Below are positions 59,056 through 64,000 of a stretch of 64,000 nt of DNA, piece by piece. The notes below the pieces were generated by a model. The model was not told the origin of the DNA, made no database searches, and saw only the letters and a list, made by a program, of their open reading frames with translations. The translations under genes and the position numbers were made by a program. Location of the stretch: contig JAQMWT010000523.1 of the NCBI GenBank assembly GCA_029834535.1, forward strand, positions 62,001 to 126,000. The letters are read 5' to 3'. Each line of letters begins with the position of its first letter. Positions within the stretch are counted from its first letter, which is position 1. Source of the DNA: Chrysophaeum taylorii. Its lineage: Eukaryota; Sar; Pelagophyceae; Pelagomonadales; Pelagomonadaceae.

Positions 59056-60412
59056 CGGACGCAAGCCAAGGACTCTGTCGCTTGAGACATTCTATTTCGA
59101 TAGCGACGCCGACAACTATCATTTCTTTTTTTTTGACCAACCTCCTTTTAGCGGCGTTCTTCTCTTTCTGTTGCGCGAGTGATTCCGTACTTGCCGCTCT
59201 CCAAACCACAAGCCAGTCCTCCTCCTCCTCCTCCTCGCCGTCGAATATGCGCGTATATATCGTGCTGCGACACCACTCGGGCTGCTTGATGCCGTGATTC
59301 TTACTTGATTGCACCCGCGAGCGAGAAAGAAACAAAGAAAGAAAGAAAGAAAGAAAAACTCCTTTTTCCAAACTTCTCATGACCCCGAAAGACGGCTCCC
59401 GAGGCGCCCACTTCCCTCCCTCCGAAATTGGAACCGTATCTCTTTTCTTTAATTTTATATTATTTTTTCTGCGCCCGAGAGGGTCGGGCACTCGAGCAAG
59501 AAAGCGGCGGCGACGACGTCGAACCACATCCTTGCCTTCATCGTGGAGCCGGTGCGGCGGCGGCGGACGCGTGATGTTGTTGCTGCCTAAGGGCCTGCGG
59601 CTTTCTAAGACAGCTTCAGCATCTCTGGCCCACGACGCCAGCACAGTAGTCGCTCATCTCGTCGCTCCTGAGCCAACCAACAGAGCATCGTAAGCCGACA
59701 CGACAATTACTGTACTTCCTTGTAGAGCTTTGCCCAGTTCGCGAGCTTGCCTTGAAAGTAAGCTCCTAGACTCTGGGGCCTTGGCACGGCGAGCGAGAGG
59801 GGTAGAGTTAAAAGTAAAGTGAATTAAAGTTAAGTACTTTTTTTTTTGCCTTATTTCAATTACACTGTAGAGTGAAATTAATGGGACGCGAAATAATTTT
59901 CGGAATATCATCAGACTCTATTATGGTGGGTGTTCACTCGCACGTTTGCCCCCATATGGAGTATCTTCTCTGTTTTGAAGGCTCCAGCATCAAGACCACT
60001 GCGGACCCCCGCTGACCCACATGCGCCGGAAACTCTGGTGAGCTCGCTCCCATGTGCTTCCGGGCGATCGGTCGGTCCCCGTGGACGACGCCCACATACC
60101 ACATTAGGTGGAGGAGGGGTATTTCAAAAGTCGAATGTTATACACGGGAGGGAGTGCGGTGGTGCGCGCAAGTGGATTGTTCGTAGTTTGGTAAGGCGCG
60201 AGGGGTTTTGTTGGAAAAGTCCTGTTGGACTCAGAAGCTTGAGCCGGTGTTGGGCATTCGAGAGGGTTATAGTGGCACACCCGATGGGCGGGCGTTGGAG
60301 GCGCGTTCGGACTTGGTAACGAGATCGTCGGCTTTGGCTTTGGGTGCAAAGACGTCTACGTCGTTTGGCTTCTGCTTCTTTTTGGTAGGGCGGCGGCGGC
60401 GCCGCGGGGGCC
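59056..60412. other. Intergenic, 1.36 kb; no gene supported
   Basis: Contains the GAAA microsatellite, a CCT run at 59217-59235, and short frames without domains. AT-rich between 59800 and 59930. Some of it must be the 3' end of the kinase gene and the region beyond the small - strand gene. Confidence 0.45.
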
Positions 60413-60745
60413 TTATTTATGAAAGCTTTCGGGGAGCCAGGCAAGGTGGATCCGAACTGCGCCTCTGCCTTGGCGAAGGAGGACAAGCTTCGTATCGTCG
60501 CATTTTGCGTAGGCTCCCAGCTTGTGGGTGGCGAGCATCTTCTCGAGATCTTCTTGAGTAACCCTCTTGACCGTCGAGACAACCGACTTGAGAAACGACG
60601 CCAGCCGGGACTTCTTCTCCTCCTCCGAGTTGGCGGCACCAGCTCCGGCCTAGAGGTCGGGAGAGCCCCAACGGTGACACATGCGCCGGCGACCGGGTTG
60701 GCCTCGGCGTCCGGGTCGGCGTCCCGCGCGTTGAGGATTCCCTGA
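60413..60745 (-). CDS. 3' part of a small spliced gene, function unknown
   Basis: The last exon, 60649-60413, codes 78 residues of good protein character: a charged helix NSEEEKKSRLASFLKSVVST, then VTQEDLEKMLATHKLGAYAK and VLLRQGRGAVRIHLAWLPES, ending at TAA. It begins immediately after a cctctag acceptor, with a stop just upstream in the same frame, so it must be joined to an earlier exon. The best donor in phase is at 60693, giving a 44-bp intron (60650-60693) and joining DADPDAEANP to AGAGAANSEEEKK. The 5' end is not resolved: the upstream frame has no ATG and may be spliced again. No domain recognised. Confidence 0.4.
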
Positions 60746-61790
60746 ACGAAGCGCCCTAAGTGGCGGGGAAATGGCGGCACCTCCTGCGTCAAGACGGATG
60801 CAAGCGGCGCGAGAGCAGGGCGACGAGGTTGCGGTTGCAAAGGCGGGAAATGGCGCTTATTAGCGCAAAAGGGCGACTCGACGCGAGAATTGCATCTTAC
60901 TGGCAGAGGACAACGAGGGTGCTGTTGCTAGAAGCACGCGCATAGGGTATGGCCGCAGCTCGGAGCCAAGGTCGCGCGTTGCGGACTTGGCCGTCCTATG
61001 ACAGCGAGGACGGCGAAGGATGCGCGGCCCAAGGCCACGACTCGAACCGCGCAACGTAACGCCGCGAGCGAAAGCACGGTCTGGCGGACCTAGGGCCACG
61101 AGGCTGCTTTCGTCATGGAAGGCAACGACGCGTAACGCAACGCCGCGACTGCTGGGGATCTGTGCCACCACCGCACTCGAAGACGACGACGCCCTGCGCG
61201 CCACCAACGAAAAAGTGATGCCTCGGGTACGTTCAAGTTTGGCCACCAGGCTGCGGAGGAATGGGAACAGTCAATGAATGCAAGGCGTCGACACCGCCAC
61301 CTCTTTGTCGCAAAGATCCTGCATAATATCAACGCAACCTCGAAGCGAGGAGAGACGCTCGGACGATGCTCCGCGGTTGCGACAGGTGTGAAGGACGCGC
61401 AGCATGTGCCCGCAACTCGAAGCCTAGATCGGCGTTCCGAGCGAAAGCGATGGCGATTGCGAGGGCGGCGAAGGACGCGCGCAGGCCCAGGAGCGCAACG
61501 TTTCGTTGCAAGCGGTAGCAGAGAAGATCACTGGTTGCAGCAGCAGCAGCTGGAGGGCCCTGACGCACAACAAACTGTGCTCCCACGGACAGCAACATAG
61601 TACGGTTCGACGTAAACGCGTGTGCATTCAATGTCCCATGACTCAGAGAATGATGTCTCTGCAAGTTGTAACAGATGGATAGTGGTCTTCAATATAAGGT
61701 GAAATATCTTCAATGCACTTTCAACTGCTGTCCTGAAGCAGGAAACTCGGGTAACTGACTCAAACCAAAACAAACCAAGACCTACGCGCG
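60746..61790. other. Intergenic / possible 5' part of the small - strand gene
   Basis: A 128-codon - strand frame at 61246-60860 is Arg/Ser/Leu-rich without a domain. Local words such as gcgcaacgtaacgccgcgagcg and gcgtaacgcaacgccgcgac are near-duplicates at 61045-61145. The last 150 bp before the bZIP gene are less GC-rich and probably hold its promoter. Confidence 0.35.
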
Positions 61791-62147
61791 ATGTTGAAAG
61801 CGGATGCGAAAACGGCCGAGAACGAGGAGGATGATGACGAGGAAAAAAAACAACTCGATATGAAGCGGAAGCGCAACCGCGAACACGCGCGACTGTCGCG
61901 GCAGCGCAAACGACAGAAGATTGAGATCTTGCAGGAGGACAACGACGCGCTGCGTTGCGCCAACGCGATCCTCCAAGAGGAAACGACCCACCTTCGTGCG
62001 TCACACTTGTGTAATATCCGTTTATGATGGTCGTTAGGCGAACGACTCGCGCAAGCCGAGCGCGAGATCCATCGTCTCCTCGCCTGGTTCGAACACAACA
62101 CCTACTATTCGGGAGACGCGAGAGTTGCGGCGTCCGCCTGGCGCTGA
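61791..62147 (+). CDS. Small bZIP transcription factor, one 42-bp intron
   Basis: Two exons, 61791-61995 and 62038-62147, give 104 residues. The intron 61996-62037 runs gtgcgtca to gtcgttag. Without splicing the frame stops within 11 codons and loses half the zipper. Acidic N-terminus (ENEEDDDEEKKQ), then the basic region KRKRNREHARLSRQRKRQKI, which fits the bZIP N-x7-R rule (N of NREHARLSR to its final R), and heptads continuing across the splice (ILQEDNDAL, CANAIL, EETTHL, RERLAQAEREIHRLLAWF). The NREHA core is the form seen in stramenopile bZIPs and in aureochromes, in place of the metazoan NKxAAxKCR. It has no LOV or other sensor domain, so it would act as a short DNA-binding dimer partner. 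Confidence 0.75.
61996..62037 (+). other. GT-AG intron (42 bp) in the bZIP gene
   Basis: It interrupts the leucine zipper between Leu and Arg codons. Splicing restores the heptad spacing exactly, which is strong internal evidence for the intron. Confidence 0.75.
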
Positions 62148-62563
62148 GCCAGTTCGCTCCTTGTCTCCAGGCCGATCCCCATCCGTGGTTTAAGCTGGTT
62201 CGCGAGGCTTGTCAACCCTCAAACTTCAACGGGCAGGGCGCCAATATGTAACAATGTCTTGGGTGCGGGGGGATGGGGACACTGCGTTGAAGCCGGCGGC
62301 GGTGCCCAGGGGTTAGTTAGCAAGCGCGTGATATGGGGACGGACTCCTTCCTCCTGGTGATTCGGGGGGATTGGTGACGACGTAACAACGGAGACCACCG
62401 AAAAAGAAGCAGGCAGAAGACGAAAGAGGCGCGCGGTGCCGCGAGGCGTCAGGCAGGGGGTGCGGCGCCTATTTTTGCATTGTGCCAAGGAGACCACGAG
62501 GCGACGACGTCAGGGTGAGTGGTTTCCGACAGCATAGGTCGGAGAGGACGACGATAGTAGGGG
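62148..62563. other. Intergenic between converging bZIP and CH-domain genes
   Basis: No gene seen. The two genes converge here, so this stretch should hold both 3' untranslated regions. A G-rich stretch (gcgggggaatg-like, ggtgcggggggatgg) lies at about 62255-62270. Confidence 0.5.
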
Positions 62564-64000
62564 TTACGCCCAGGGAGATGGCGCCGTGAGGAGAGGCCCG
62601 TCGTAGCCCGGGATGTTCTTAGCGACGCGGGAGAGGGCGTGAAGGGTGTGGAGCGCGGGACGGAGGTCGAGCTGCTTCTGAAGGTCCTGGGCGTCGAAGC
62701 ACTCGCGTTTCTGAAGGCCGAGCTTCTGGCAGCCGCGGTTGAAGGAGGTTATGTTTGAGAGCTGGATGAACGCGGTGGACGACTTTTTCGCGTTGGGGAC
62801 AGTCTTGGGTTTGATGCTGTTGACGAGCTTGCACAGTAAGACGCCATCCTGGAGCGCGTTCCCAAAGGCGACGTGGCCGTCGCCCTCGATATCCTCGTCG
62901 ACACTCTCGCCCGTAACGGCCAGGACCCACCGGAGCGCGTTTCGGTAGTCGTTTGCCTCCTCGGCGAGCTTCGACTTTTTCTTTGTTTCGATCTCCCAGT
63001 CGAGGTTGTCCACGCTCGCCTGGAATTGCTCGGGGGCGTTGCTGTACTCGGAAGATGCCCCGCTCGTGGGCCGCGGGGGGTCGTTCTCGTTGCTCGCCTT
63101 GGCGGGCTTCATCTCGCGAGTCCGTTGTGTTTCCTCCTCGCATTCTTTTGGCTCCGTTGCTTCTTCCTCGCGATTCTTCCCGGCCCCAGGGACCACGCTT
63201 TCCACGGCCGCTGCGGCTTCTTCCTCGAGCTTTTTTTTCAGCTCGGCCGCAGCGCGCTCGGCCGCTTCCTCTTCGGCCGCCGCGCGCTCGGCCGCCTCGC
63301 GCTTGGCCGCTTCCTCTTCGGCTGCCGCGCGCTCGGCCGCCTCGCGCTTGGCCGCTTCCTCTTCGGCTGCCGCGCGCTCGGCCGCCTCGCGCTTGGCCGC
63401 TTCCTCTTCGGCTGCCGCGCGCTCGGCCGCCTCGCGCTTGGCCGCTTCCTCTTCGGCTGCCGCGCGCTCGGCAGCCTCGCGCTTCTGTTTCTCGGCTGCC
63501 GCCCGCTCGGCCGCCTTACGCTTGGCCGCTTCCTCTTCGGCTGCCGCGCGCTCGGCAGCCTCGCGCTTCTGTTTCTCGGCTGCCGCGCGCTCGGCCGCCT
63601 TACGCTTGGCCGCTTCCTCTTCGGCTGCCGCGCGCTCGGCCGCCTCGCGCTTCTGTTTCTCGGCTGCCGCGCGCTCGGCCGCCTCGCGCTTCTGTTGTTG
63701 CTCGGCGGCGGCCGCCGCCTTGCGCTTGGCTTCCTCCTCGGCTGCTGCCGCGCGCTTGGCGGCCGCCTCGCGCTTCTGTTGTTGCTGCTCGGCAGCCGCC
63801 GCCTTGCGCTTGGCTTCCTCCTCGGCCGCCTTGGCTTCGTCGGCCAAGCCTTTGAGGCGCATCTCGGAGATGCGGGTCTCGGAGAGGCGCTTCTCCTTTT
63901 CCTCGGACATGCGGGCCTTGTCCGCCTCGGCGGCGAGGCGTGCCTCCTCGAGGCGCTCCATGGTCGCGTCGAGGCGCGCCTTGTCTGCTCGCTCCTCTTC
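62564..64000 (-). CDS. Ala/Glu/Lys repeat protein with C-terminal calponin-homology domain (5' end outside window)
   Basis: Open through the window edge, so the N-terminus is missing. The visible 478 residues start with a charged helix (MERLEEARLAAEADKARMSE). A long repeat follows, based on AAERAAAEEEAAKREA and its variant with EKQKREA, about 12-14 units coded by 45-nt-type tandem DNA (63240-63760). This would form a coiled coil or single alpha-helix. After a disordered linker, a CH domain lies in the last ~115 residues (NALRWVLAVTGE, FGNALQDGVLLCKLVNSIKP, FIQLSNITSFNRGCQKLGL, CFDAQDLQKQLDLRPALHTL). This is of the single-CH transgelin/calponin type, which binds actin or acts as a signalling adaptor. 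A + strand antisense frame rich in Pro-Arg is an artefact of the repeat. Confidence 0.82.
   Translation of the reverse strand, partial: EEERADKARLDATMERLEEARLAAEADKARMSEEKEKRLSETRISEMRLKGLADEAKAAEEEAKRKAAAAEQQQQKREAAAKRAAAAEEEAKRKAAAAAEQQQKREAAERAAAEKQKREAAERAAAEEEAAKRKAAERAAAEKQKREAAERAAAEEEAAKRKAAERAAAEKQKREAAERAAAEEEAAKREAAERAAAEEEAAKREAAERAAAEEEAAKREAAERAAAEEEAAKREAAERAAAEEEAAERAAAELKKKLEEEAAAAVESVVPGAGKNREEEATEPKECEEETQRTREMKPAKASNENDPPRPTSGASSEYSNAPEQFQASVDNLDWEIETKKKSKLAEEANDYRNALRWVLAVTGESVDEDIEGDGHVAFGNALQDGVLLCKLVNSIKPKTVPNAKKSSTAFIQLSNITSFNRGCQKLGLQKRECFDAQDLQKQLDLRPALHTLHALSRVAKNIPGYDGPLLTAPSPWA

Noticed and set aside
62953-63855. 300-codon + strand Pro/Arg/Ala repeat frame
   Set aside because: It is the reverse of the Ala/Glu/Lys tandem repeat of the CH-domain gene.
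1-64000. tRNA or rRNA genes
   Set aside because: Several gttcga-type words were examined (for example about 9310, 43590, 61610, 62090), but none sits in a cloverleaf-capable context.

Overview
The window looks like nuclear DNA of a eukaryotic microalga, most likely a stramenopile. The host genes are GC-rich, compact and almost intronless, and the three introns I can place are only 42-49 bp. One gene is a bZIP factor whose basic region (NREHARLSRQRK) resembles those of diatoms, oomycetes and aureochromes. A tyrosinase-like copper protein also fits, since pelagophytes carry many of these. The stramenopile assignment is inference; no rRNA, tRNA or organelle gene is present to test it.

Layout. 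Positions 1-27.1 kb are a pile of transposable elements: an old AT-richer LTR-element remnant (1-4.35 kb), an old Gypsy remnant on the + strand with a LINE 3' end inside it (4.9-7.76 kb), a 9.35-kb Copia element on the - strand with both LTRs and a 5-bp target duplication (7856-17204), and an 8.67-kb Gypsy element on the - strand with both LTRs (17360-26027), followed by a 19-bp minisatellite. Positions 27.5-44.7 kb are host genes: BTB-BACK protein (-), membrane-anchored pyroglutamyl-peptidase-like protein (-), secretory glycosyltransferase-like protein (+, one intron), a large RING/Tudor-like/LysM-like protein (-) that shares an 88-bp divergent promoter with a DEP/C2/membrane protein (+), and a small membrane protein with a Tudor-like fold (-). 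Positions 45.4-53.3 kb are a second repeat domain: three copies of a PIF1/Helitron-type helicase C-terminus, two of them forming a large inverted repeat, with a minisatellite, a Copia reverse-transcriptase remnant and many local tandem duplications. Positions 54.9-64 kb return to host genes: tyrosinase-like protein (+), AGC kinase (+), a small spliced gene (-), bZIP factor (+, one intron) and an Ala/Glu/Lys-rich protein with a calponin-homology domain (-, running off the window).

The main discovery is that both long LTR retrotransposons encode a cytosine-C5 DNA methyltransferase domain. In the Copia element it lies between protease and integrase; in the Gypsy element it lies between protease and reverse transcriptase. 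The two domains are clearly different from each other, so the window appears to show two separate captures of a DNA methyltransferase by unrelated retrotransposon superfamilies, placed in the same slot just after the protease. DNMT-bearing retrotransposons have been reported in Symbiodinium (dinoflagellate) and Klebsormidium (charophyte). If the stramenopile assignment holds, this would be another lineage. Both elements are broken fossils, and both are fairly young judging from LTR pairs that are about 96-98% identical by eye.
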